A DNA stretch of 64,000 bases, taken from contig JASFXZ010000004.1 of assembly GCA_032209605.1 (NCBI GenBank), forward strand, positions 37,420,401-37,484,400, given 5' to 3'. A program made the position numbers and the translations under genes. The stretch is from Mactromeris polynyma. Its lineage: Eukaryota; Mollusca; Bivalvia; Venerida; Mactridae. Every line of letters begins with the position of its first letter. Positions within the stretch are counted from its first letter, which is position 1. The notes under the pieces were generated by a model that ran no database searches, was not told where the DNA came from, and saw only the letters and a program-made list of their open reading frames with translations. This document shows positions 21,696 to 35,300 of this stretch, piece by piece.

Positions 21696-21831
21696 ATGTA
21701 ACTTACACCTAAACAATTAAATGCTATTATAATTATATCTATTTCACCAGCCATTGACAAAATATCGCCATACGTTAATGAATAAATTGTTAAAACATAT
21801 TTCAAATACTTTGTCGTTTTTGTGATGGAAT

Positions 21832-21936
21832 AATACGTAACTACAGGGAAAGCCACATACATAAGACAATGCCTCCCCACGCAGATCTCTGGAGGATGAA
21901 ATGATAACAGTATTTAAAGCAGGTGCGGGGAGACTT
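21832..21936 (+). repeat. 105-bp direct repeat, right end of retroelement
   Basis: Identical to 16119-16223. It is followed immediately by copy A flanking DNA (aaaggcaatatagagac) that matches the empty site at 30540. Confidence 0.85.
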
Positions 21937-22520
21937 AGGAAAGGCAATATAGAGACATTTTTGTAAATACATGTGTAACAAGGGTTTCACAACCCACATA
22001 AATGTTATGTATTGATGGCTTGAATCAGGCTAATAGCATGCCAGCTCAGCACTTCATTGATATATAGACAAAATATCAAAATACGTATACATATCCTAAG
22101 CCACTAGCGGATCCCAACGTTCCACCGCCTGATATGAATGTCTGAGTATAAATACGAAAATATACAGTCTTTAATTATCGATTCTGCTTATTGTAACATT
22201 ATATTCTATCAAGATGATGATGTTTATACATATGTCATGTAATACTTATCATCATAATACTACACGCTCTTAAGTTAAAAACTTCTGAATTGGTTTTATG
22301 TTCATAACTTAAAAACGTAGCATAAAACACAGTCATTGCCTGTTTTTATTGTGTAAAACCAAACAATTACCAAATGTTAAGCCCCCCCCCCTTGACCAAT
22401 TCCTGGATCCTGGTAGAAACTTGTCTATTTGGCGAACATTATCCAACAATAATAACCAACAAAATGTCACTTACGTTAACCAAGGGAAGATATAAGAGTA
22501 AAGTCTAAGAGAGAAACTGT

Positions 22521-25500
22521 TGTATTCAAATAAAAATGTACAATTTCATATTCATTTAATTCATGGGCATCATGTCCTCTTTGACAAAACGAATATATAC
22601 CGTTAGTGTCAATGCCACCCATCAACCCTAAAATGGCTTACCATGCCTACATCATATATACTTCAAGGTTGAAGACAACGTATGTTTCAAAGATTCAATT
22701 TCTAACTGTTGAGAGTAATCGGAACACATGGTCTCTGAAAGTTAAAATAAACAAGCACATATAGAAGCATATGGTTACACTTTAATGAAGAGCTGATAAT
22801 GCCCTCATAATTACATATTGAAGGCTTCAATTTGACTTGGGATCGAGCGTGTCCTATGTTACATTTCAGGAAATTCAATATGTCGGTAATACCATACGTG
22901 ACACTCAGGAGAATTGATATTTGTTGCCAAAGTAGCCCACACACACTTCACATGAGGCCACCAACATTGCCCCGTCATAGATTCCTGTCTTTGTTGGCTT
23001 CTTTCTGCATCTCGTCAGGTTATTTTCAAGTCTTTATGTCTACCCCTCCATTTCAAATATGGGCCTAGCATTACAACCCCGTAGCTCACCACAGTAGCCT
23101 TCAGATATCAAAATTACTTTACTGAGACTGGGTTTTGAGATTTGAGTGAGTGAAATCGATTACAATGCTCACTGTGTGCGTGACTCTTTTCGATCATTTT
23201 AGAGATGTAAATCTTAGATTAAGTGTAAGATATTAGGTCAAATTGCCGAGTGATAATGTTAATCTTTCTTTCATGCTTTTCGGAGAAACTCACTGTGCAA
23301 TTATCTCACTGAAACGGACTATTTTGTTTCAAAAAGAAAATCTCCGTGATGTGCCTCAGATGCAGTTCTCTCCCTTTGATTAAAGTGTAAGTAAAGCAGC
23401 AGTTGTCTCCCTTTCTTGTTAACATGTGTAATCTCCACATAATAATTGTCAAAATGAAAATGTATGTAGGGCTATGCATTTAACGATTCTTACCACAACA
23501 TTAAACTTATTCATTACTTTATGGACACAATTACCAAACTTAAATTTCGTTTCCCACGTTTCCTAGTTCCTAGTTAATAGTTGGTGCTTTTTAAATACAT
23601 GACGACGATGGCGGATGCATACCAGATGTAAAATGTATTTTCAATCGGTGAAACAACTCTCGATCTTACACCGAAACATACTAATCACTTTTATATCATT
23701 ACCCTTAAATCTCGTATTCACACTCAAATCTCATGACTAAAGGACAAAAGTAATACTCAAAACACAATAAGCTATTTAGTTCAATAATTCGATCACTACA
23801 ATCACAAATCTCAGACTAGGGAGAGTTAATATTGATTGCTAAATGGTGACTGCTGAATAACGGTTATAATTCCAGGCACTGGTGTCCAATGTAAGTCTAT
23901 ATTTGTAATAGTCCAATCACCGACTTGGATTATCAACATCACAACAGTTCCATCCGCTCAACAATGGCACTCAACGAAAACACAGAGCGACATACATCCG
24001 CACGGTTACATTGAGAATTAACATTTGAAAGGACCCCTAACATTTATATGCTCATAATTCTGGCTTTGTTCAGACTGTTATATTGACACTCATACTCATT
24101 TCAGGGAAATTATTCCGTAATCATGCCGGCTGATTGGTAGATGACAACGTTTTATATCGTATTTACTGCTTTCGTGGAGTTTATTTTCATGCACTGGCTC
24201 TATGGTAAGAATATTACCAAGGGAAATAAGCTGTCCATCCGATATTCACCGACAGCATTGCTATATGATACACAGATGGAAGACAACTTGCTTTCAGTTT
24301 TACTATCACGAATAAGATAATATTATCAAAGTGGCATTCGTCTGTTATACCGACGGAACAAAATGGGCTGCCTGTGATGAAGTTCACAGTCGATGACATC
24401 TGTATAAACTTCATTCATGTAATAACCAAGGTCAAAAACGTAAAATTAAATAACTGGAATATGTGTGAATTCCAGTCATCAATATTTACGTTTGCGTTTT
24501 ATACAGTAATTAAATGTATGTTTTATTTTCATATTAAGGTCCTATTTACGAATGTATTTCTTATTATCTGTCTTTCTGGCTATGCTGAGTTTCCAATATA
24601 ATTTCAATAGACAACAAGCAGTATTGCCAATGACCCCCACACGAATCAGAAGTGGAGGACAGATGATTTTGAATGTATTATCTTCAGGCATATTGTTACG
24701 GAGAAAATACGCTTCACGTTGGGTTCAAACCTCAAGATTTGCGGTCAAATCTCTCCCGATTAAGCAGGTGTGCAGATTTTATTTATCTAAGATGGAGGAA
24801 GTATGACTTTGGATTATTGTTCTACATTCAAACAATCATTAGGAATATGCGCATCATTCTGGTCATGCACGCAAGATAACCGGGTTGGTTATGCTTATAA
24901 GTGATATGTGCATTATCGTATGTTACAGGTAGCAATCGATTTTGTTAGGTATGGAGCTGTCAACTGCAAAAATTGCTCTTGATGTTAGAGTGTCTTGGTA
25001 CTTAATAGTATCGATTCGAATAATAGTGAGTGTTCAAATGAGAGCGATCATCCTCTACATATAGTCAAACATTTTGCAAAAGGGGAAGGCCACATGCACA
25101 ACACAGGACATCCTCACTCATCTCTAGGGTACATGATAAACAAAAGGTCGAGGGTACAACACTTATCCATGTAGGAAAACTGTCAGTGTTTTACATCAAC
25201 CCGACGAAGTGATTATCGTCCTAGTATGTTATTGGAAAATGTAAGTATCCATACTATGCAGTAATAAGTGGTAATATGGTGTTTGGATTCGGACCTATTT
25301 GCATTAGGTTGTGTGACCGTTTTTCAAAAGTAACCACCAACGGTTATGCAGGTAGGTATACATATGAACCACAATCGATAAACATAATATACAATGTTAA
25401 TAGCTAGACTCACATACGTCTTTTGAATGTGATTGTTGGTTTCGGGCTTTACCGGGTTTAAAAGAATGTTGTCTTCATTTTGGCACTTAAATATATACAT

Positions 25501-26610
25501 GTATGTGCATTTAATTTTACTGATAACATTTGTCACTGAAGTGTACAATCATTATAGGGAGGATGAGATATATATTGGAGAAATTGTGGACTAATAAACT
25601 GTGAGTTTGACCACTTCCAGGTCACACCTCATTAGACATTTTTTTCTTGTAAGCTTTATTCATTGGGATTGAAAGATATATGAAAAGCTTTCTATCATAG
25701 TAAATGCGTACTTTACCGTTCAAAAAAAACCAACCCGTCATTTTATAATTGTCTTCACTACATTAAAGACACAGTGCTACGGTATTTCAACAGGTTTAAA
25801 CGACTTGATAGATTAATGTATATAAGTAAAACTTGTTCTATTCTACTGTAATCAATGTCAAAATGCATCCAATAGCTTCTTTCGAAGTGCAATTTTAGTG
25901 GCGGGTTAGCACGCTTGCCCGGTCAATATATATAATTATATATTAACTCAATCATGTTGTTTGTACCTTCCTTACAGAACATCGAAGCAGTTATTACACC
26001 AAGATCTTAGTGCGGTCCGAATAAACAGAGAAGGATTTACGCAAACAAAACATTACAAATACCATCGACCATTCACAAATAGGGTTTTAGTTGATGTACT
26101 AAGTGTACAACAATAATGAGCCGTATATACTTGAAATCATTATGTAAAGTTCTTTATATAGGTCATTATCACCTTAAAGATGCTATACGAAGAACATATC
26201 AATGTAAAGCAATATCGGTATATCGATAATTAATCTAGAAGAAAGAGATATATCGGCTAGTTTTGATTATTCTTATTGTGTTTGCTATGTAATTTAACTG
26301 TGTTTCTATGTACAATGTATACGTATTTTACTATCTGCTGGTTTATGTGTTTACTATGAACATCATTTTTCACGGATATAGGAAACATTTGAATATTAAT
26401 GACTATCTCCATCATCATTGATAGAAACTAATTGACCAACGGTGTGTGATAGGACAGACACAATATGCTGAACAAATTAAACCATAACATAGATCATAGA
26501 AAAGAACACTGTTAACATAAAACAATATTTATTCACACAAAAAAGCACACAACACTACAATCATGAGATGAATATAAACACAATTTAAGATGACAACACT
26601 CTCCAATATA
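22521..26610. other. Non-coding part of copy B
   Basis: Aligned with copy A (6895-11395) and copy C, but without a shared reading frame. Includes a decayed tRNA-like SINE at 24700-24780 and the single 26-bp unit at 25725-25752. Confidence 0.55.
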
Positions 26611-26834
26611 TACAGGGTGTTAAAAAGTATGTTCATAAAGTTGGAATTTTAATTAATTTCTAAATACTCTTGCAATCTATGTCGTTATGGACCAACAGTT
26701 TAATTCTGCGTGAGAGGTCTAAATCCATCAGATAGTAATGAAAAAAGCAATATCTATAAAGCCTGCGTACACAGCATTATTCTAATTTTATTTAAATTCG
26801 AACTTTGTGAACAAAACATTTTTAACACCCTGTA
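26611..26834. mobile_element. MITE with tacagggtgttaaa termini, copy B
   Basis: 224 bases with about 40-base imperfect inverted ends: tacagggtgttaaaaa...gttcataaagttggaattt on the left, and aaattcgaactttgtgaac...tttttaacaccctgta on the right. The best-preserved copy in the window. No coding capacity. Confidence 0.75.
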
Positions 26835-27234
26835 GAGCAGATAACACATTAAGTAAAACGTTTGCTTATAACATTAGCATTGGAAATCACTTTTAAAGTT
26901 ATTGATAAACACTTTAACGAGTAGCAAAACCACTTTCATGTTGATCAATGTGTTCCGTATACTTTGTTATAACGGCAAGACATTTAACCAACCGAATATG
27001 AAGAAAACTGGAGTACTTTTTGGCAGATTTTGAACTCTAACTCAGACTTGGTTTCAACCTTGTGTTCGTATTGAATTTTACCAAATACTTGGCGAGTATA
27101 TTTACAAATATCAACTAGGCTATGAGCCAGTTAATCAATCATTGAAGCGTATTACCAGTCATATTGCATGTGCTTAAACGTGTACGTTTGTTGATTCAAT
27201 GTGGTTACATCGAATCGAAAGTCGAATTAATCAC

Positions 27235-27535
27235 TCTGTATTCTGTAATTAAACATTCGGTATTTTGTAATTAAACATTCGGGATTTTACAATTAAACAT
27301 TAAGCATTTTGTAATTGAACACTCGGTATTTTGTAATTATACATTCGGTATTTGTAATTAAACATTCGGTATTTTGTAATTAAGCATGCGGACTTTTGTA
27401 ATTAAACACTCGGTATTTTGTAATTAGACATTTAGAATTAGAATTTTGTATTTAAATACTCGATATTCTGTAATAAAACAATATGTATTCAATAGTTAAA
27501 CTCTCGATATTCTGCAAACACTACTTATTCTGAAA
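27235..27535. repeat. 23-bp tandem repeat, copy B (about 13 units)
   Basis: Units like ttttgtaattaaacattcggta. Orthologue of the shorter array at 11635-11765. Confidence 0.85.
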
Positions 27536-27725
27536 TTTCGGTGATCTAGTTGCCCAGTTGTTCGGTCAGGTAATATTTTACATTACGGCCATATGGTGGA
27601 CATGATACACTGATAATCATATTTAAAGATGTACGTAGTACGTTCACCGGCACGCACATTCATGCTAACAAAAGTACATTTAGCATATATTAGCACGCAC
27701 TCACAATCACACGCAAACACACACA

Positions 27726-27900
27726 GAGGCGAGAGGAAACAATACAGATACGACAAGGACACGGAAACTTTACAACACAACAGCATCATGGAACACGGAC
27801 TAGGGCACACATACGGAGGCGAGAGAAAACAATACCGATACGACAAGGACACGAAAACTTTACAACACAACAGCATCAATGAACATGAACAATGAACGAC
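27726..27900. repeat. 90-bp tandem duplication (two units)
   Basis: gaggcgagag starts at 27726 and again at 27816; the units share aacaatac-gatacgacaagg, acactttacaacacaacagc-type sequence and acacggactaggg. Orthologous to the 46-bp array in copy A, which repeats only the outer parts of this unit. Confidence 0.8.
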
Positions 27901-28914
27901 ATATGACTACACGACAGAGCAGTAAGCTAGTACAGACAATACAACGACCTACTGACTTAAAACTATCATTTACACTATTGGGCGCAGTGCTAATACACAA
28001 ATAAGTCTAGAAGAAAATGTCACAAACATTGTGCACAACCGCACCAAAAAACGCAAGGAGATATGAAATACATGCATTCGTGCATGTATAGAATTACCCA
28101 GGCAAACGGAACACAAGACACAAACATATATGGTGGATGAAAATATAGGTTGGGAGTAATGCAAAGGAACGGTCAGTGGGAAAAAACACCACAGTAAGGT
28201 TAAAAGGTTGACCTACCCATCACTAATCCTACCATCGTCTAAATAAAACAATCAATATGAAACAATATCCGCTGGACACTTAGCCAACACAGAATAATAA
28301 TAACCACTTAGTATATAATCAGTTGACAAATGAAGTCAGTCAAATACAAATGCATAAGATTTACTAATTCTGTAATATATGTTAGCAATCGTTTTATTGG
28401 GCTATGTATACTGTTCTTGTGACATTCCTTATGACATTTACCTTAAACCAGTAACCACGTAAATACTCGGATGTAGATAAGGTTTTATACATAGAATATA
28501 TCTAATATATTCTGTTAACTTCATTATGACCCAGCCCTTTCACCAGTAAAATTGATATCACAATATTGAATGCAAATGGAAAATGACACAAAACTACATG
28601 GAATTTAAACATTCGCTCCTACGAACAGCTATACATACGGGATTTAAGGAGTTTCGAATGATAAAATAAGTCGCCGATAGCAGCTAACTTGCCAAAATAT
28701 CTGTGTTTCTTTCTTCTTGAATAATTCTAAAATCCCTTTTAGGGACTAATGACATTTTTTCAACAAATGCTTAGTTATATATGGCGGTCACTTGACCTTA
28801 CCAGTTTTCCTGGATATTATCATAAACCAGTACAATCTTGCCCTTCCGCAAGCAGCTGACATCTTCTCCATGTACATCAGAAATGGAAAACAAATGACCG
28901 TAGCCATATATCTC

Positions 28915-29000
28915 GGGAGGACATGATCTACCACGACGGGAATCGAACCAGGACCTCCCGGGAGACAACCCAGCGCTTTACCAACCGAGAAAACTAGGAA
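28915..29000 (-). mobile_element. tRNA-derived SINE, copy B
   Basis: On the - strand: ctcggttggtaaagcgctgg (A-box region), tctcccgggagg, then ctggttcgattcccgtcgtgg with a near-consensus B-box. Resembles the 5' head of a tRNA-derived SINE; the acceptor stem is incomplete, so I do not call a tRNA gene. Confidence 0.5.
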
Positions 29001-29104
29001 TGTTATATCAATATATAAGTATCTTACATTTCCACAAATTTAAACTAAATTTTGAAGTAACTAAATACATTAAATGAATACCGCCTTTACCAACTATTTT
29101 AAAA

Positions 29105-29382
29105 TTAAGGCTTTGTACATGGTCTGTTGTAGAGCGAACAACCTTGGTTAGGTTTAGTTGAGTTATGAACAACGAGGTATTGTTGTTCGGAAACAGTGCC
29201 GCAACGGCATTGTCCGACCTTACAGAACTCAATAGATAAATACAGAGTATGCTCAGCATTACAGTGATTGACACACTCGGGAAAAGATGTACATTTGTAC
29301 TCTGGGTAAAAATTATAATCGTTGAGTACAAAACCATCATGTTCTTGAAAATCGGAGTAATTTGTCGAATATTCTTTGCAAA
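29105..29382 (-). CDS. Exon 5: PAN-like C-terminal module
   Basis: Residues 239-330. Starts VCKEYSTNYSDFQEHDGF; cysteine-rich core CTSFPECVNHC, IEFCKVGQCRC, then a second pair in GCSLYNRPC and stop TAA. One N-glycosylation site (NST). It ends three residues after the last cysteine, so there is no tail domain. Confidence 0.7.
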
Positions 29383-32300
29383 CTGAAAGAAAGAAAATTG
29401 TCAATAGTGTATTGTCCCTATAATGCAATGAATAAAAATATATGTACTTTCAATATTCATATAAAGTAGCGTAAAACAGATAATATGTGAGTCGTATTAC
29501 AATAACATCAGATATTTAGACGAAACCAAATGTCGGACTTTTCTGATTTTAGCGCTTTGGAGTACTTCTGTTTAATCACGTTTCGTCATTGTATCGGATG
29601 TTTTAACAGATGGCAAAACACGACACAAATGTATAGTGTTTCCATACAGACGGCATCAATGTTTTAGGGGATGTACAAGCCAATGCTGATATTTTGCTAA
29701 TATATTGTGGTAATGGATATTCTAACGGGGCTTTTAAATCACACTAACAGCCAGGGTCATTGTCCAGCTCAAAGGCGGACATCTGGCAGCAATTTCACGA
29801 ACATACTTCGGGTAAATGTTTAAGAAAAGTGTTAGCAGTCAGTCTGGTATTGTGCTTATCATGGGTAACAAAAAGCAGTTCACAGACACTTTAATTAATC
29901 ATATAAACTAAGTAATCACAGTTAGTGTTTATCCCTCAGAATAGTTTCGATACTTCAACTCTGGAAATGCATTTAAATAGCATACTTAAGTATGATTATA
30001 AGCACAAGTATGTTTATAAACTTATTATGTATTTTCGTGAAATCGGGAATACCAATCATTCCTAAGCCAAGTATCCTTTAAACAAATTATATATCCCGGG
30101 TGGAATTCGAACCAGCAGATGCAAAGGGCAAGTGATTTAAAAACAGCGCTGATCACTACTGGTTCATAGAGGCTACTTATCTAAACGGTGATTAAATATT
30201 ATGATATCATATATATAACAATAACACTACGGTCATACCTTCCACACAAATACCTAAGGTATCGTTAAATTCAAACCCGACATTACAGAAACAATATTTA
30301 ATGCTGTCTTTGTTCGCGGCAACACAACGAGCACTAGGGTGGAGACAATTGAACTCACTGCACTGCTCACCGACAGCAGGCGCTGAAAAATATTAACATT
30401 AAACAATGCGTAACGAATTATCTATCTTTCCATCTCGGTTATATGTGACATAGTTGAGTAGAATCACCGTGAAATGTAATTAATTTGAACTCTTTTTCCA
30501 TCCATATACCTAAGTTTAACATCACCGACACCTCCTTATAAAGGCAATAGAGAGACATTTTTGAACATACATGTGTAACAAGGGTTTCACAACCCACATA
30601 CATGTTATATATTGATGGCTTGAATCAGGTTAATAGCATGCCAGCTCAGCACTTCACTGATATATAGACAAAATATCATAATAAGAATACATATTCTCAG
30701 CCACTAGCGGATCCCGGCGCGCGCCCCCTAAAGTTCCACAGCCTGACATGAATGTCTCAGTATAAATACGGAAATATACAGTCTTTAATTATAAGAATTT
30801 CAAATTAGCGATTCTGTTTATTGTAAAATTATATTCTATCAAGATGATGGTGTTTATACATATGTCATGTAATACTTATCATCATAATACTAAACGCTCT
30901 TAAGTTAAAAACTTCTGAATTGGTTTTATGTTCATAACTTAAAAACGTAGCATAAAACATAATCATTGCCTGTTTTTATAGTGTAAACCAAACAATGACC
31001 AAAAGGTTATGCACCCTCTTAGACCAATTCCTGGATCCGCCCCTGTAAGCTGGTAAAACTTGTCTATTTGGCGAACAGTATCCAACAATACAATAACAAA
31101 CAAAATGTCACTTACGTTAACCAAGGGAAGATGCAAGAGTAAAGTCTAAGAGAGAAACCATTTAAAACTAATTATTAATAAGTACATAGCCAGTGTCTAA
31201 AATTTGAATAAATATTTGCTTAGAATAAAAGAGTATTTAAGCTTGTCTCCATTGTGATATACGTTACAATTTCAGCATCCGTTGACGAAGGCCTGTTGAG
31301 CCGTTAGAAATAAAATCATTATAAATGTCACAACTAAATTTAACTCAGAAACAAATTTACAAAACAACCCAACCTGTCATACATTCTCCTCGCATACTCC
31401 AGGTTCCATTTTCAAGACACGTGGCAACCTCATTAGAACTGTTCTTTAATTGGTAGCCCCGATCACATTTGTACTTTATTCGGTTTCCAACACCACGCAA
31501 ATTTCCAAGAACTCTTCCGTTGGTTATTCGTGGTACATCTAGACATTCTGAAAACAATAGAATACTCTTGATTGTTTCATTGCTGAATCAAATTATACAT
31601 AATTAACGAGGTCGTGACTGAATGAATTTTATAATTTAATAATAGACATTCATAAACTAAAATAGTTAACTGCCAGCCAAGTCTTAAAAATCAAATATAG
31701 ATACAATGTTATACATGCACAACGTCCTATATAATAGTTAAATTTGATTAAATAACACATAAACATTCACTACAGTTTTAATTTAAAAGGATGATTATAA
31801 ATAGTGCCTTTTATGCAAGTTAATAATATTAAAATCGCTTTTCATAGGTTGTGAAATGAATAGGTATGTCAACGAATAACAATTTTGGTATTCGAACGAA
31901 TATTCGAATATTTAAACAATCGACATTCATCCATTACGAACGGCACCAATTATTTATTTATCATCACCAGTTCAGCTTACACTTATACATACTAGTAGTT
32001 TGTAGATTGTGTTTGATTTCGAGAAAAGCCTTGGAAAACTTTCGTTTTGTTAATTCAAATTGTAGAAACAATTCGAAATACCGGTTTATCAGTCATTATT
32101 TATTCCGATCGCATCAAAACTATTAATTATTTGTCGTACCGTCGAACTGTACGTATAATACGAATTATTGAATTAACGCAACTCTAGCCGATAATAATAC
32201 AACGTGCACAGACACACCAGAATAACAAGCATTATATTGAGTATTTTAATGGTGTCCCATAATTGTTTTATTGCAAGAGGAACGCCGCTTTTCAGGCATT

Positions 32301-35300
32301 TCTAATTCTTAATTAATTAATCTCAAACTAATTGAAAAATAACACAAATCAAATCAATATTACATTAAATGAAGTATATGCCACCGCACGTGTTCTTAAA
32401 GAAATATTGTCGTAGTGGGTCTACTCTTATATGCGCTATGCACACGTAACTTGTGTTTGGGCATTTTGGGCCGTATATGTGTAGAAATTAGTGTGATGAC
32501 ACAATTAAGGTTCAACTTTGCGGGTGAGTATCAGTATAGTTTAAATGAATCGTCGTACAAGGAGCAACTCTCGACATGACTTTTCGGCATTTCAACATTT
32601 CGGATAGCAATTATTTTCTCGGGATATGGTGACATTCCCGATTCAGAAAACATGTTGCCATTAAACGTTTATTTTCGAACTTACATTATTTGTATTCGTT
32701 TATGGGTAAAGTCCTGCATTGTAGCTTTTGAAGAAGTGATTCTATACTATCCTCATGCTATACTATCCACGTTGGCACTAGTTTAATAAATTAATAACTC
32801 CGCACTCGTTGTAAAAACTAAATACGTATTAATGACCACTTTTTTGTACATAAAAATGCACCACGTTTGCCATGAAAACAAAATGCATATACAATATTCA
32901 TTGTCTTTCCAATTATTATTATATAAAAAATATCTTTATTAAGCTGTAATCACAAATAACTAACAAGGCTGTCAAATGACAAACAATATTGTTTGCTCAT
33001 GATATGCATTTAAAGTATCGGATGAAATTCCACGAATAAATGTAGTTCCTTTTGTCTGTTGTTGTAGCAAAATCGTAATATTTTAACGGTAACGTTTGAA
33101 CATTTAGAAACACGTAAACTACCATAATATTCACAAACACATTGTGTCACTTTAAAAAATACAACACGGGCTTTGTTTCTATTGCACAACGCAGTCATAT
33201 GATGGAAACCCGAACGAAGCGTCATTTCTGTGATAATTTGATTGGAGATAATACATCTATTTTCATTTCTCGTCCATTTCCATAATGTGGAGAAATTATT
33301 TATATCGAAGAACACGGTAAACAGTATTGTGAACACGGAAGTGCAATTTAGGTAAACACATCGGTATTTAGGACTGAGAAAACATTAACAAAAGTTTAGA
33401 AACTTTGAGGATCTTGTAGGCTGTTATCATGTTTTGAATTATTAAACAATATGCCAAGTTTTGCTTGTGCATATACAAAAATAGCTCCATAGATAAAAAC
33501 AATAGATGATCTGTTGTGATGTATGAAACTACAATCTGCAAATTTGTACTGAGTGATCATACTTAAAACCGATCTCCATGCTGTTACAGCAGAAGGAAAC
33601 CCCGTAAACAATTACTAGCTGTATGTCTCTGAACTGTAAGCCATTCTAAGTGATAACAGTAGTCACGTACATGTGGTTCCAACTACAATATACATGTAAT
33701 TAGATCAATAGAGAATATTTTGAAGAAGTGTCATTTCACACGAAGAATCTATAAGTATACGTTGTTGTACAAAACATACCTTTTGTTTGACATGATTTTG
33801 TCTTTCTGTCACAAGCGGTACCGTTTGGACACGGCATTTCTTGACATGGTGACTACAAAAGAATGACACGTATAAAGATATAAGTACAAACCAAAGCTCC
33901 ATTAAGCAGCAGCGTTATAATTCATATTTATGTTCCCTTTTTCAAAGACACATTCAAGGGTGTATACAAGTTGACGGTGGACAAAGTTAGTCTATTAACG
34001 CATAAAGTTTTTTTCTCTTAAGCATTTACAGCAATGTACAGTGGATAATTCCATTCATATTTTATGCATGTAGTCCGTCTAATCTGACCAAAGCCTCATT
34101 TTCTGTTAACTTCTCGAGCAGTGATTACTTTTAAAAATGTTAAAGGTGTTTCACACGGCATGGTGACGTGCCCTTTTCGTTCCGTGTACGAGGTATTACA
34201 GTCGGACCTCTATCCGAATAATTGGTATTATCCAAAATAAATATCAAGTCCCAATATATCGTCAAGTATTATTCGAAATAAAATTTCGGACCCGATGAAT
34301 TCGAATGAACGGGGTCTCACTGAAATCATAATTCTTTGTGTCTAATATATGTATATACACATATTTTATTAATCCACACTGAACAAAAAAGACACTTCCG
34401 ATTTGTACACATAGTGTTTGTTGTGTTAAAGAAATCATTGTGTAAAGAAAGTAGATAGGTAATATTAGCATTGACCTGTGTTATCAGGATTCATGAATTT
34501 TAGCGATTATGTTTGTACTGTTAATCGTCAACAACGTGAAACTCGATTTGCACGTGCATGAATTGTGGTATTCGGTCAAATTGTTTTACTTTTCTTACTG
34601 ACATTGTTGTCAAGTGAACGAAAACGCGTTAAAAAATTTAAAAAAAATTCAAGACGCTGGAATACCGTTCTTTTTCGGATGAATCAATATTGTGTTTACA
34701 TCGTGGTGATGGCAGGGTGCGCGTCTACCGTAGGAGAAATGAACATGAGATCGTTTCGGGGGTGGGGGTTCTGTTATGGTTTGGACAGCCATTGTCCATG
34801 GTTAGCGTTCACCACTAGCCGTCATTAATGGCAATTTAAATGCTCAACGTTACTGCGATGACATTCTCGCTCATCACGTCATTCCTCTGTTCCATAACAA
34901 CGCCAACATCTCGATTTTTCAGCATGATAATGCCACATCTCATACAGCTAGAGACACTGTAAATTTTCTTATAACAAATGACATTAATTTCATTGATGAC
35001 TGGCCCGCTAAAATTCCTGATCTCAGCCCAATCGAGCACGTCCTGGACAGACGAGTGAGGCGCGGGTCGTCCTAACCCACCTGCTAACGTCAACGAACTT
35101 CGTCAAGCGCTCATTCAGGAATGGAACAATATTCCACAGACATAAATCAACACCTTAGTCAATTCTATGCGCCGGTGATGCACTGCAGTGGTCAACTCAA
35201 GAGGTGGTAATACCCGTTATTAAGTGTTATTTTTGTTTGTTTTTAACCCCTACTTCACTTGGTCAAAATGTCTCCCATTTTTTGTTAACTTTTGGCCATC

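Larger units (their letters stand above)
16108..21939 (+). mobile_element. Ngaro/DIRS-like tyrosine-recombinase retrotransposon, defective
   Basis: About 5.8 kb, placed by comparison with the empty orthologous site at about 30540 in copy B. Order: 105-bp direct repeat, TATA promoter, probable 5' UTR intron, Gag, RT plus RNase H, tyrosine recombinase, hairpin array, SGNH hydrolase, 3' region rich in inverted repeats, 105-bp direct repeat. A tyrosine recombinase together with a DIRS-type RT and an SGNH hydrolase is the known layout of Ngaro-type elements. No long target duplication is seen (at most aaa), as expected for recombinase-mediated insertion. Inactive: RT has a deletion and frameshift, recombinase a frameshift, hydrolase two stops. 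Confidence 0.85.
6895..22520. repeat. Segmental duplication, copy A (expanded)
   Basis: Alignable by eye with 22521-31158 in the same order and orientation. Landmarks: accgttagtgtcaatgcca at 6980 and 22600; aaggcttaaatttgac at 7147 and 22831; cattcgtctgtta at 8202 and 24338; the acagggtgtta MITE at 11396 and 26611; PAN exon at 14609 and 29105; EB exon at 15801 and 30239. Copy A ends at about 22520 and copy B starts at 22521, so the arrangement is direct tandem. Copy A carries two large insertions absent from B: the 26-bp array and the Ngaro-like element. Confidence 0.9.
22521..31158. repeat. Segmental duplication, copy B
   Basis: Shorter, apparently more ancestral partner of copy A, about 8.6 kb; lacks both large insertions of A. 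Its right end lies in intron 3 of the PAN/CCP gene, so the duplication took the last two exons of that gene plus 3' flanking DNA. Confidence 0.9.

Noticed and set aside
28915..29000. A functional tRNA gene
   Set aside because: A- and B-boxes are present but acceptor and anticodon stems do not pair well, and a decayed duplicate sits at 14440-14530; better explained as a SINE.
33396..33611. - strand frame of 71 codons in intron 2 of the PAN gene
   Set aside because: No cysteine pattern, no acceptor/donor fit, not needed by the closed five-exon model.
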